Assembly (NCBI GenBank): GCA_964501335.1
Contig: CAZCTC010000009.1
Coordinates: 102,711 to 166,710 of the forward strand
Direction of reading: 5' to 3'
DNA from: CAZCTC01 sp964501335
Lineage (GTDB): Bacteria > Chloroflexota > Anaerolineae > B4-G1 > SLSP01
DNA length: 64,000 nucleotides
In this document: piece by piece, positions 54,792 to 63,803 of the stretch
Numbering within the stretch: the stretch's first letter is position 1
How the letters are laid out: the number at the start of each line of letters is the position of its first letter
The notes under the pieces: model-generated
The model's database searches: none
The model's input: only the letters and a program-made list of their open reading frames with translations
Told to the model about the DNA's origin: nothing
Made by a program: the position numbers and the translations under genes

Positions 54792-54844
54792 TTCCCCTCT
54801 TTTCTCCCACAAGCAGGAGAGAAGAGGGGAATTTGTTTTTTGTT
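54792..54844 (+). repeat. C/T-rich hairpin followed by T-tract
   Basis: TTCCCCTCTTTTCTCC (54792-54807) pairs with GGAGAGAAGAGGGGAA (54816-54831) with one wobble, then TTTGTTTTTTG on the plus strand. It is a divergent member of the C-rich hairpin family. Confidence 0.8.
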
Positions 54845-54882
54845 CATTTTTTCGCGCGCCGCAGACGGCGCGCGAAAAAATG
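54845..54882. repeat. CAGA-loop hairpin, 17-bp perfect stem
   Basis: Left arm 54845-54861, loop CAGA 54862-54865, right arm 54866-54882. Same stem as at 27390-27427. Confidence 0.92.
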
Positions 54883-54907
54883 GACTGTTTCTTCAGCCGA
54901 CGCGCGT

Positions 54908-57900
54908 TCAGGGCCGTTGATCCACCACGGTAAAGATCATGCCGCCGGTACGGCCGAAGACTTCCGGGAAATAGAGTTCCATCGCGGTAGCCGGCAGTAC
55001 CTGAAACTGCCCCGGCAGACCGGCCCGGATCACATAGGTGTATTCATACGTTCCCTGTGGGAGATAACCCGCAAAGAGCGTGACCTTCTCATCGCGGATC
55101 TCGGTATGCGAGAAATACCACCAGCCCCACCCACGGTGCCAGCGATCCTTCCCCGTCTGAGCAAACACAGCAGCTTTGCCTCGATAGGAGGTGGTATTCA
55201 GACTCGTGTCCATCGCTTCGCAACCGGCCGGCAGCGGATCTTCCAACATTACATAATTGAGCCCCTGCGCCGTAATGACCGTCAGCTTCACCCGGATCAA
55301 ATCACCCACTGCCGCCTGTGTAATCGGCTTCCCTGGATCGGAAAGCAGGCTGTACTGGCGATCGACGATCACGCCCCGATCCAACGGCTCCACATCTTCA
55401 GCCCAACGATAGGTCCGCATCCCGATTTCGTAGTAAAGCTGGCCCTGATTGCCCTCTCGTTGAATCACCAGCCGGTTGGCTTCATCCAGCAGCAACTCCT
55501 GCATTGTCGTGGTAAAGATCTGCGGCTGATCGAGATTCTCCGCCTTCACGGCCCCTTCGCCCAGCGTCTTCCCATTCAGCTCCAGACCATACCGGAAATC
55601 GCCGACCAGCTCCCCGCTGGAATCCATATAGGTCGCCAGCGCCAGCAGCGACCAGGAAGTCGCGTAGGTCGATTCCCAATAGCCCTCTCTCCGCGCCGCC
55701 ATCAACCAGCGCACCGCCTGCGGCGTGATCTCACTCTGCGGATCGAGCTGCGACAGCGCCCAGATGATCACAGCCGTCGTTTGGATATCCGTGTTCATAT
55801 TCCAGCTATCCGGCGCCGTTTCTTCCCAATGCATCCCCGTAGCCCCGATCACCGCCGAGCCTTTCAATTCGGCCAGCAGAGTCTGCACTCGCGACGGTTC
55901 CTGCGGTTCCAGAAACGAGAGCGCCCGCGCCAGATAGGCCTTGCCATATAAATCTAACTGCTCTCGATGATCAAAAAGGTTGATCGCCAGCCCCAACTCG
56001 CCTTTTGCTGAACGCGGGGCGAGTTTGGTATACTCCCCCACCACATACAGATCATAAGCCAGGCGATTCGCTTCCCAATGATTCTGCATATTCACCGGCG
56101 ACGACAAATTATCCCGCAAATAATCCAATCCCCGATATTGCACCTCTCGATCAATCGTAAAACCGGCCCGGCCAGCCTCCGCCAATCCCTGCAATACATA
56201 AGCCGTAAGGTAGGTAGTACTCGCATCATCGGTCCACCAGCCCCACCCGCCGTCGTAATGTTGATAACTGTAGAGCCGTTGCAATGCCACCTCCACCTGT
56301 TCCGTCAATTCTGCCTTCAACGTCGGATCATCCCGCCCCAGCTTCTCCAACAACTGGTAGGTCACCACATTGGGCAGGAAACGACTCACCGTCTGCTCCG
56401 TGCATTCATAGGGATAATGCTTCAGATAGCTCAACGCATCCTGCGATGCCGCCGTCAACGAGCCGTCGATCCGCACCGTCAGCTCACCCTGCGAACGATC
56501 GAAGTCCTTCGGCAGCTGGATCAACTCCAGCCGGGCCCCCGATGCAGAAAGCCGCCCCGAGGTGGCCACCGTCTCCGGCGAGCTATAGCGATAGACCGGC
56601 AGCCGATCCTCCCGCGCATCGCCCGGCACGGAGGTCCCTTCAGCCTGCACCGACATCCGCACCCGAACTTCCTCGACCGACTGCGCCGTCACCGGCCAGG
56701 TCACCCGCGTCACCCCCTGAGCCGGCACCCGCACCGTCTGGGCCGTCACCGCCGGCAGCCCTAATCCATTCGCCTCGATCCGTACCGTCGCGGTGAGCTC
56801 TCGCGGCGAATTGTTGTGCACCAGCGTCGCCAGCGTGGCCCGATCTCCCACGATAAAGAAGCGTGGCAACACCGGACGCACCATCAGCTCCAACGCACTC
56901 ACAATGTCCAGATCCGCTCGCCCGGCCCGCGCATCCGCCGTGATCGCCTTCGCCTGCATCCGCCACGTCGTCAGATTGTCGGGCAGCGTCACCGTCACCT
57001 GCGCATGGCCCGTTTGATCCGTGCGCACCGTCGCATTCCAGTAGGCGGTGTCGGCAAATTCACTGCGCAACAATCCCCCTTCCCCACCTCCGCCGCCCTT
57101 CGCTGCCGGCGCCAGCTCCCGATTGAAACGCTCCATCGCCAGCGTCAACGCCAGCGCGGTCTGCACCTGGAGTCCCCGCTCGCTCCAAAAGACATCCACC
57201 AACGGCGGATCGGTCTCATCGGCCAGCGCCAGCACGGCCAGATCCGCCAGCCGCAGCGAGACCTCCGCTTCCACTGGTTGGCCCTCCGCATCCGTCACCA
57301 GCACATCAAAAGTCGCCTTCTGCCGGGGACCATAGATCTCCCCCGCGGCGACGTCTTTATCGGGCGTCAGAGTGACCTGCAACTGCTTCGCCCGATTGGA
57401 GATCGGCAGTTCGATCAATCCCATCTTGAAGCTCGCCAATCCATCCGGGGATGGAGTCGCTCCCTGCATCAACACCACCGACACAAAGACGTCCGGCACA
57501 TAATCTTCAGTGATGGGAATCCGCACCACCGTGCTGTTTTGCTCCAGCGTCTGCACCGAGGCTGAATAGATCCCATCCCGTTCCACCGTCACCAACGCCG
57601 TTACCGTCCCACTATAGGGCGAAGGCACCAGAATCTCGGCCACATCGCCCACTTCATACGATTGTTTATCGGGAATCAGGTTGAACCGATTGTTGCTCTG
57701 CTGCCGCCACGCCACATGATGCGAGCCGCCCCACACCCAGAAGTAAGTGCTCGCATAAACGGTCTGTCCCCGCCCGTCGCGCCCCGAAATCCGCACCCGA
57801 TAGGAACCGGCACGCTCCGGAATAAAGGCCGCCACTGCTTTGCCGTCGGCATCCGTCGTCGCCATCGTCGTGAAGACCGGGCGATCCTCCAGCTCATAAT

Positions 57901-60835
57901 TCCAATAAAACTCCCCGTCTTCCGATTTCTGCTTCACACTGTACCAATTGCGCTCCATAAAGACCACATCCAGCGTCTGACCGGCCCGCGGCTGGCTCGC
58001 CGCTCCCGGAATCTCCGGCGCCGCCACCGTCAGCAGATTGATCGTCTGCGCCTGCCCCACCTCCGCCAGATAGCCCCGCGCCGCCGCCCCGATGTAGAAC
58101 TCGCCCCGATGCACCGGCACCACCGTTCGCTTGCTCACTTCCTGGCCCGCCGGATCAGTCACTGAGACTTCCACGACGAAGTTCCGGCTCGTCGTCACCG
58201 CACCCAATTCCGCCGGCATTTCAAAGACCAGGCGCCCCTGGGCATCCGTGCGACCTTTGCCTTCAGCCAATACCTGTTGTTCTCTTTCTTCGCTTTCATA
58301 CCACATCGTCCAGTCCCGATTGTTGTCGCTCCACTCATAACGAGGGCAGATTGCTTTAATCGGGCAATTGTAAATAAATGGATAATCTTCCTGGTAGACC
58401 CGCCACTCCGCATAGGCATCTCCCACCGGGCCACCGAAGTAATAACTCGCCTTCGCCTCGACAGCAATCGTCTCACCGGCAATATAAGATGGGCGATCCG
58501 CCGTCACTTCGATCTGATACTCCGGCTTGCGATATTCCGCCACCTTAAAAGAAACCGATTGCTGGCGATCCTCGGCTGTATCCTCTACAAACAGCAGATA
58601 TTCCCCCACCGGCGCCTCATCATCCAGTGTAAATTCGCCGTGCGCCGAGCCCATATCGTTCAACGAGAGAATCCCCTGATAGATCTTCTTGTATTGCGGA
58701 TCGCGCAGCGTCACCGTAAAACTGGGAGAGATCGTCGGAACAAAATAATAGCCGTCTTCATATCCCCGCACGATCGCTTTAAAGAAAACCGTCTGTCCCG
58801 GACGATAGATCGGCCGATCGGTATACAAAGCCGTGCGGTAATCCTGTTTCTGCCACTCTGTTTTCACTTTGAAGTCCCAGGGCCTGATTCCCGAATTCCA
58901 GGACGCCGCCGTCATAGAGAAATCCTTTTGTCCAGGCGTCCCCGAAACTACCGACATCGGCTCGTTACATTCCCCGATGCCGTCTTTCTCAATCCGATAA
59001 AGCCCCCGGTCATCCGTCACACCGGAAGCGCGGGCGATGGCCTTACAATAGAGAGTCACCGGCAAACCCGCATGTGGCTTTCCGGTCGACAGATCCGTCG
59101 CCCAGATCAATACTTCAGATCCCGAATGCTTCAGGATCAGGTTGAGATACGATTTGACAAAGAAATATTCCCACCGCCCCCCCCAACGCTCCGACCGCAG
59201 AGTCTCCGGCGACTCCATCTGCAAATAATAGATCCCCGGCGGCAGTTGATTTCCTCTGTCATCGACGATCCGGTTCCGAATGATCTGATAACTGTTGGGA
59301 GGGAGGTTGAGATCCTGAGACCAGGACCGGATCAGATCTTCATCGGCGTACCGGTAACTCGCAGCAGAGGCTCCGCCCCACATATAGGCGAAAAGCGGCG
59401 CACGATAGAGCCTGAAATCCAGACGGGAAACGTTGACTGCGGTGGCAAAGATCTCTGTCTCATAGGCGGCATCGAAGACCCCGTCGCCTCGCCCCCGGTT
59501 AATGCGAATTTCGGGGTCCAGTCCAGTTGTGGTAAAGGTCACCGTTTTCACTTCGCCGATGACGTCGCCATAAAGATCGGGAGTCGCTGCATCGAGCTCG
59601 ACCTGATAGGTAGTACTTGGAATCACAGGGAAACGTAAATCGACGATTCTCTTCCGATCATCCCACCACACCGAAGCATTCGTCACGGGCGGAGAGAAAG
59701 TCACGTGCTGCGTGAAAACATCCGTATTCATCGGACTGGCAAACTTGATCTCCAGCGAAACCGGATAAGGATACAATCCACTCGCGCCGCTCTTGGGCGA
59801 CGTCCCCACCACGCCCGCCGGACCGATCGTTATAAAGGACCACTGCAATTCCTTATCCAGACCCGCCGGGCCGAAACGGCTGTGCGCCGTCGCTGCCAGC
59901 GTCGCCGTGACACGAGTGCTCCGCGCCAGCATCAACGTCGGCGTGAAGAGCATCGTCTCCTGTTCCGGATGCTGCGGATCGACCGTCCACCCGAAGCGTC
60001 CCTCCACCGGATGGTCATTCACAGTCAGCGCAAAGGCCTCTTCCACACTGGCATGGTCCATTCCCTGATTGAAAGTCACCCGAATCACACCGTCGGGCTC
60101 GGAATAAGCGTCGCCATCCGCAGGCCGAAAATCCAACGCCTGCGGTTGCAGTGTGCTGAAGTGCCACACATAATCTTCCCGCAGCGCTCCGCCCGCCGTA
60201 TCCGTCAATCCTGCCGGCACCCATGCCGTATATTCCGTCGCCGGCATAAAACGCTCCGTCGGATGGAAAACATAGATCGAGGTATTGACCCACTCGCCCT
60301 GCCCCTTCACCGCCGGAGAAATGATCAACGGCACAGGCAGGTCGGCCTGCCCGGCTATCGTATTGAGCGGGACCACCGGCCGGTTGAAGATCACGGTCAC
60401 CACCAGATCCGTGTCCAGATCTTGGGTATCCGGCGCCGGCTGGACGGCCGCCACGGCCAGTTCACCCTCCACGGTAAAGTCAAAGGCGGCCCGCTCGGCC
60501 AACGCCTTGCCGGCTGTGCTGCGCGCTGTCGCCTCCACCATCACTGCATAGCTAGCCCCATGCGCCAACGGCTGCGCCGGCGTGAACGTCGCCGTGCGCT
60601 CGTCCACCCAGCTCAGTTGGCCCGCCAGCGTCGGGGTGATTATCAGGGCAGCCTCCACGCTCTCCTGGTCCATGGGTTGATCGAAGGTCAGGATTAACGG
60701 AGCATCCACGGGCAGTTCTGCGCCGGCGGCGGGAGTGCGCTCGATGAGCCGGGGTGCCGGCAACTCGGGCTCGGCCCGGCAACCGACCAGCAGCAATAAG
60801 GCCATCAACAGCAAAGGAATCCAGCAGCGTTTCAT
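54908..60835 (-). CDS. Bacterial alpha-2-macroglobulin lipoprotein, array copy 6 (A2M-6)
   Basis: A 1975-aa A2M, the copy next to pbpC and so in the position of the single A2M gene (yfhM) beside pbpC in E. coli. It starts MKRCW after AAAGGAC; the lipobox LLVGC is good. Four Big_5-like Ig domains precede MG domains (RPGQTVFFK near 677; C-x5-C-PRYEW near 826). The bait-like linker AAKGGGGGEGG (about 1248) and DTAYWNATVRT precede the TED domain with Cys1478 in CTEQ; PAGCEAMD marks the C-terminal domain. In the known model, a protease that cuts the bait is trapped by the thioester, protecting the cell wall that PBP1C helps repair. Closest copy in the array is A2M-4. Confidence 0.96.
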   Translation of the reverse strand: MKRCWIPLLLMALLLLVGCRAEPELPAPRLIERTPAAGAELPVDAPLILTFDQPMDQESVEAALIITPTLAGQLSWVDERTATFTPAQPLAHGASYAVMVEATARSTAGKALAERAAFDFTVEGELAVAAVQPAPDTQDLDTDLVVTVIFNRPVVPLNTIAGQADLPVPLIISPAVKGQGEWVNTSIYVFHPTERFMPATEYTAWVPAGLTDTAGGALREDYVWHFSTLQPQALDFRPADGDAYSEPDGVIRVTFNQGMDHASVEEAFALTVNDHPVEGRFGWTVDPQHPEQETMLFTPTLMLARSTRVTATLAATAHSRFGPAGLDKELQWSFITIGPAGVVGTSPKSGASGLYPYPVSLEIKFASPMNTDVFTQHVTFSPPVTNASVWWDDRKRIVDLRFPVIPSTTYQVELDAATPDLYGDVIGEVKTVTFTTTGLDPEIRINRGRGDGVFDAAYETEIFATAVNVSRLDFRLYRAPLFAYMWGGASAASYRYADEDLIRSWSQDLNLPPNSYQIIRNRIVDDRGNQLPPGIYYLQMESPETLRSERWGGRWEYFFVKSYLNLILKHSGSEVLIWATDLSTGKPHAGLPVTLYCKAIARASGVTDDRGLYRIEKDGIGECNEPMSVVSGTPGQKDFSMTAASWNSGIRPWDFKVKTEWQKQDYRTALYTDRPIYRPGQTVFFKAIVRGYEDGYYFVPTISPSFTVTLRDPQYKKIYQGILSLNDMGSAHGEFTLDDEAPVGEYLLFVEDTAEDRQQSVSFKVAEYRKPEYQIEVTADRPSYIAGETIAVEAKASYYFGGPVGDAYAEWRVYQEDYPFIYNCPIKAICPRYEWSDNNRDWTMWYESEEREQQVLAEGKGRTDAQGRLVFEMPAELGAVTTSRNFVVEVSVTDPAGQEVSKRTVVPVHRGEFYIGAAARGYLAEVGQAQTINLLTVAAPEIPGAASQPRAGQTLDVVFMERNWYSVKQKSEDGEFYWNYELEDRPVFTTMATTDADGKAVAAFIPERAGSYRVRISGRDGRGQTVYASTYFWVWGGSHHVAWRQQSNNRFNLIPDKQSYEVGDVAEILVPSPYSGTVTALVTVERDGIYSASVQTLEQNSTVVRIPITEDYVPDVFVSVVLMQGATPSPDGLASFKMGLIELPISNRAKQLQVTLTPDKDVAAGEIYGPRQKATFDVLVTDAEGQPVEAEVSLRLADLAVLALADETDPPLVDVFWSERGLQVQTALALTLAMERFNRELAPAAKGGGGGEGGLLRSEFADTAYWNATVRTDQTGHAQVTVTLPDNLTTWRMQAKAITADARAGRADLDIVSALELMVRPVLPRFFIVGDRATLATLVHNNSPRELTATVRIEANGLGLPAVTAQTVRVPAQGVTRVTWPVTAQSVEEVRVRMSVQAEGTSVPGDAREDRLPVYRYSSPETVATSGRLSASGARLELIQLPKDFDRSQGELTVRIDGSLTAASQDALSYLKHYPYECTEQTVSRFLPNVVTYQLLEKLGRDDPTLKAELTEQVEVALQRLYSYQHYDGGWGWWTDDASTTYLTAYVLQGLAEAGRAGFTIDREVQYRGLDYLRDNLSSPVNMQNHWEANRLAYDLYVVGEYTKLAPRSAKGELGLAINLFDHREQLDLYGKAYLARALSFLEPQEPSRVQTLLAELKGSAVIGATGMHWEETAPDSWNMNTDIQTTAVIIWALSQLDPQSEITPQAVRWLMAARREGYWESTYATSWSLLALATYMDSSGELVGDFRYGLELNGKTLGEGAVKAENLDQPQIFTTTMQELLLDEANRLVIQREGNQGQLYYEIGMRTYRWAEDVEPLDRGVIVDRQYSLLSDPGKPITQAAVGDLIRVKLTVITAQGLNYVMLEDPLPAGCEAMDTSLNTTSYRGKAAVFAQTGKDRWHRGWGWWYFSHTEIRDEKVTLFAGYLPQGTYEYTYVIRAGLPGQFQVLPATAMELYFPEVFGRTGGMIFTVVDQRP

Positions 60836-60856
60836 CTTTTGTCCTTTCGTCGGAAA

Positions 60857-60972
60857 CGTCCCGCAAATAGTGTCTGCCCGGTAAAAAACGACGCGCGGAA
60901 TAGAGAAAGAAAGTTTTTATTTATTTTTTCGCGCGCCTCAGAAGGCGCGCGAAAAAATGGCCTTTTCTTTAT
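60857..60972 (+). repeat. Class A hairpin element, copy E4
   Basis: CGTCCCGCAAATAG, a spacer, AACGACGCGCGGAATAGAG, A-run and T-run, hairpin with 17-bp stem (60922-60959; loop CAGA 60939-60942; outer T-G pair), then GGCCTTTTCTTT. Confidence 0.88.
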
Positions 60973-61017
60973 CTTCTTCTCTCTTCTTCTCTGTGTCCTC
61001 TGCGCCTCTGTGGTGAA
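60963..61017 (-). repeat. CACAGAG-type repeat after pbpC
   Basis: On the minus strand, TTCACCACAGAGGCGCAGAG followed by GACACAGAGAAG, starting just after the pbpC stop. Confidence 0.8.
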
Positions 61018-61033
61018 TTTCCCTTCTCCCCGC

Positions 61034-63526
61034 TCAGGGTTCCACTCGGATGGCGGTCTCTTCGCTGCGAAGCACGGTGCCGTCGGGCAGTTGCGCTTCG
61101 GCATAGAAATGATGCACGCCGACTGCCAGCGGCCACCAGATCCGATAGGGCGATGCAGTCAACGTTGCCAGCTCCCCGCCATCGAGCCACAACGTCACGG
61201 TCACAGGGCCCGTCACCCCATCCACGCGAGCCGTTACCGGCAGCCGCTGCATATCCAGCGGCAGCGACGGATCAATCCGATAAGCCGAGCCGCGATCCGG
61301 ACTCTCCAGCACGACCCGCGCCCCCGTTTCCGCCCCGGCCGCCGCATCCAAAACCGGCGGCACTTCCGGCCAACCCTGCTCCCGCGCCCAATCCTCAGCC
61401 TCAGGCGGCAGAATCACAAAGGTCCGCTCCGTCACCCACTCCGACGAAGTCTCCGGCCCGGCCCGCAATCCCGTCCGCACATCCACGGCGATCTTCTCAT
61501 GCATCGTGCAGGTCTGCGTCGGCACCGTTCCCGGCAGAAAAAGCTCCTTCACCCGATGCGGACAATCCGGTCCCGGCAGTTCACCCGAGAGCGCACAGAC
61601 TTCCGCTTCCTCCAATCCATCCGGACGGATGAATTGCAGCTCCGGTTTGCCGCGCTGTGCCATTTCCATAAAGTCATGCCAGATCGGCGCCGCCCCGCTC
61701 ACGCCCGAAACATCGCGCATCGGCTCCGCATCGGCATTCCCGGTCCAGACGCCCACCACCAGATCGGGCGTATAGCCCACCGTCCAGTTGTCGCGAAAAT
61801 CGGTCGTCGTGCCGGTCTTCACCGCTGCGGGACGGGTCAACTTCAACACGCTGCCTTCACCGAAGGTCGGTAAACGAGCCGTGTCGTCGCTCAACATATC
61901 CGTGATGAGATAAACCACCCGCTCATCCAGCACCGTTTCACCCAGCCCCTGCTGCGCCGGCCAGAGCTCACGCCCCGACGTATCCGTTACGCTCCGAATC
62001 ATAATGGGCTGGACCGCCCGTCCCCCATTGGCAAAGACCGCATAAGCTCCGGTCAATTCCAACAGCCGCACCTCGCCGCCGCCCAGGGTTACCGCCAGCC
62101 CCAGCCGATCCGAGTCGTCCCACGTCGTAATCCCCATCGCCCGCGACTGCTCCAACAGCGCCGGGAGGCCGACTTTGTCCAGCACCTTCACCGCAATCAA
62201 ATTATAGGAAGAGGCCAGCGCCTCCCGCATCCGCACCGGCCCGCGGAATTGCAGATCGTAGTTCAACGGCACATAGGAATCGCCCTCCTTCGTCACAAAC
62301 GATGTGCGTACATCCAGCATCATCGTCGCCGGCGTGATCGCTTTCTTCGTCAAGGCCGTCGCATAGGTCAGCGGCTTCACGGCCGAGCCGGGCTGCCGCA
62401 ACGCCATCGCCCCATTCACCGCGCCGGAGATCCGCGTCGAAAAATAATCGGGGCTGCCCAACATCGCCAGAACTTCTCCCGTTCGAGGGTCCATCGCCAC
62501 CAGCGCGCCGTTCCGCACATTATGCCCGCCGGGCTGACAATCGGGATCGCCCCGGCAGATCGCCAGTTGCTCCAGATGATTCCGCACAATATCGCGGGCC
62601 GTTTCGTTCAAATCGAGGTCCAGCGTCGTCGTGATCTCCAGTCCCCCCGCATCGAGACGCGCCTGTCCCAATGTCAATTCCAGCTGCCGACGCACTTCCA
62701 TCACAAAATGCGGCGCGCGGATGGAAAAAGGCGACGAAGCAAAGTAGAGCTTCTCTTCACGCGCCAGACGGGCCTGCTCTTCCGTGAGGTCTCCCGTCTC
62801 CACCATAAAACCCAGCACCACCGCCTGGCGCTTTGCCGCCCCTTCCGGGTTCGTCAAAGGATTGTAGAGCGCCGGCGATTGCGGGATCGCGGTCAACATT
62901 GCACATTCAGCCAGATCCAGATCCCGGACATGCTTGCCGAAATAAGTCTGAGCCGCCGCCTCCACTCCGTAAGCCAGATTCCCGTAATAGATTTGATTGA
63001 GATAGAGCTCCAGAATCTTGTCCTTGCTATATTTCTGAGTGATCTCAATCGCCAACACCATCTCCCGCAATTTACGCCGCAGCGAACGCTCCTGACGTTC
63101 CTCGGGAGTCATCAAAAGATTGCGGGCCAGCTGTTGAGTAATGGTACTTCCACCGGGCGAAGTCTCCTGGCCTTTAAAAACAGTCCACCAGACAGCCCGC
63201 AGCACCCCCTTCACATCGACGCCGGGATGTTCGTAATAGTTGCGGTCTTCAGCGGCAATAGTGGCCTGACGCAAAGCCAATGGGATTTCAGAGAGAGGGA
63301 CCGGAGTGTAATTGCCGGCATAAGCAGGAGGAATTTCAAACAACAATCGACCATGACGGTCGTAGACTTTGCTGCTGGGAGCGCTGGTGTAGCGTTCCAG
63401 GTTATCCGGAGATGGAAGATCGGCAAAGATCCAGCCGTAGAGCACCAATCCAGCGAGGATGATGACGCTCAGCAATACTCCGATCACAAGCTTCCATGAA
63501 ACTCTGCGCTTCTTTGTTAAACCCAC
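61034..63526 (-). CDS. pbpC: Penicillin-binding protein 1C (peptidoglycan glycosyltransferase/transpeptidase)
   Basis: An 830-aa class A penicillin-binding protein. One membrane helix (about 11-31) anchors a GT51 glycosyltransferase domain with catalytic Glu93 in EDRNYYEHPG and the GGSTITQQLARN motif (125-136). The transpeptidase domain has Ser381-x-x-Lys384, Ser440-Tyr-Asn442 and Lys570-Thr-Gly-Thr. A Cys-containing linker (CALSG...PDC...TCTMH, about 645-680) and an Ig-like C-terminal domain (about 735-830) are the hallmarks of PBP1C rather than PBP1A/1B. The start codon is GTG, six bases after GGGGAGG. It is the first gene of the minus-strand envelope array, and A2M-6 follows after 198 bp, matching the pbpC-A2M pairing seen in other bacteria. 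Confidence 0.95.
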   Translation of the reverse strand: MGLTKKRRVSWKLVIGVLLSVIILAGLVLYGWIFADLPSPDNLERYTSAPSSKVYDRHGRLLFEIPPAYAGNYTPVPLSEIPLALRQATIAAEDRNYYEHPGVDVKGVLRAVWWTVFKGQETSPGGSTITQQLARNLLMTPEERQERSLRRKLREMVLAIEITQKYSKDKILELYLNQIYYGNLAYGVEAAAQTYFGKHVRDLDLAECAMLTAIPQSPALYNPLTNPEGAAKRQAVVLGFMVETGDLTEEQARLAREEKLYFASSPFSIRAPHFVMEVRRQLELTLGQARLDAGGLEITTTLDLDLNETARDIVRNHLEQLAICRGDPDCQPGGHNVRNGALVAMDPRTGEVLAMLGSPDYFSTRISGAVNGAMALRQPGSAVKPLTYATALTKKAITPATMMLDVRTSFVTKEGDSYVPLNYDLQFRGPVRMREALASSYNLIAVKVLDKVGLPALLEQSRAMGITTWDDSDRLGLAVTLGGGEVRLLELTGAYAVFANGGRAVQPIMIRSVTDTSGRELWPAQQGLGETVLDERVVYLITDMLSDDTARLPTFGEGSVLKLTRPAAVKTGTTTDFRDNWTVGYTPDLVVGVWTGNADAEPMRDVSGVSGAAPIWHDFMEMAQRGKPELQFIRPDGLEEAEVCALSGELPGPDCPHRVKELFLPGTVPTQTCTMHEKIAVDVRTGLRAGPETSSEWVTERTFVILPPEAEDWAREQGWPEVPPVLDAAAGAETGARVVLESPDRGSAYRIDPSLPLDMQRLPVTARVDGVTGPVTVTLWLDGGELATLTASPYRIWWPLAVGVHHFYAEAQLPDGTVLRSEETAIRVEP

Positions 63527-63657
63527 CCCAGGCCTCCCCTTCCCAATGTCAACGGTTCAATCTTACAGGCAAAGCCGTTGCAGAACATCAAAGGAAGGGG
63601 GTATTTTATCTACTTTTTTCCGGGAGGGGAAATACCTCAAACCAGGTATGAAGGTGT

Positions 63658-63785
63658 CGGAGTTTTCTTGCGTCCCGCAAAAGGCTTTTGTTTAGCTCGA
63701 AGCGCCGCGCTGGATGGGGAAAAAAGTTTTTTGTTTGTGTTTTTGCGCGCATAAGAATGCGCGCAAAAACACAGGCTTTTTCCAC
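63658..63785 (+). repeat. Class A hairpin element, copy E5
   Basis: CGGAGTTTTCTTGCGTCCCG at the left end, GCGCCGCGCTGGATGGGG, A-run and T-run, hairpin with 16-bp perfect stem (63738-63773; loop AAGA 63754-63757), then AGGCTTTTTCC. Confidence 0.88.
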
Positions 63786-63803
63786 TTTTTTGGGCTAAAG
63801 GTC

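Larger units (their letters stand above)
54407..54907. other. Intergenic region A2M-6 to A2M-5
   Basis: 501 bp without a gene. In transcription order: a CAGA hairpin (54882-54845) starting 26 bp after the A2M-6 stop, a C/T-rich hairpin (54831-54792), a CAGA hairpin (54741-54702), a CACAGAG-type repeat (54633-54580), and class A element E3 (54545-54428) ending about 20 bp before the A2M-5 start. Confidence 0.75.
60836..61033. other. Intergenic region pbpC to A2M-6
   Basis: 198 bp without a gene, made of a CACAGAG-type repeat (61017-60963) beginning about 15 bp after the pbpC stop and class A element E4 (60972-60857). No T-run terminator was seen, so read-through from pbpC is plausible. Confidence 0.7.
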
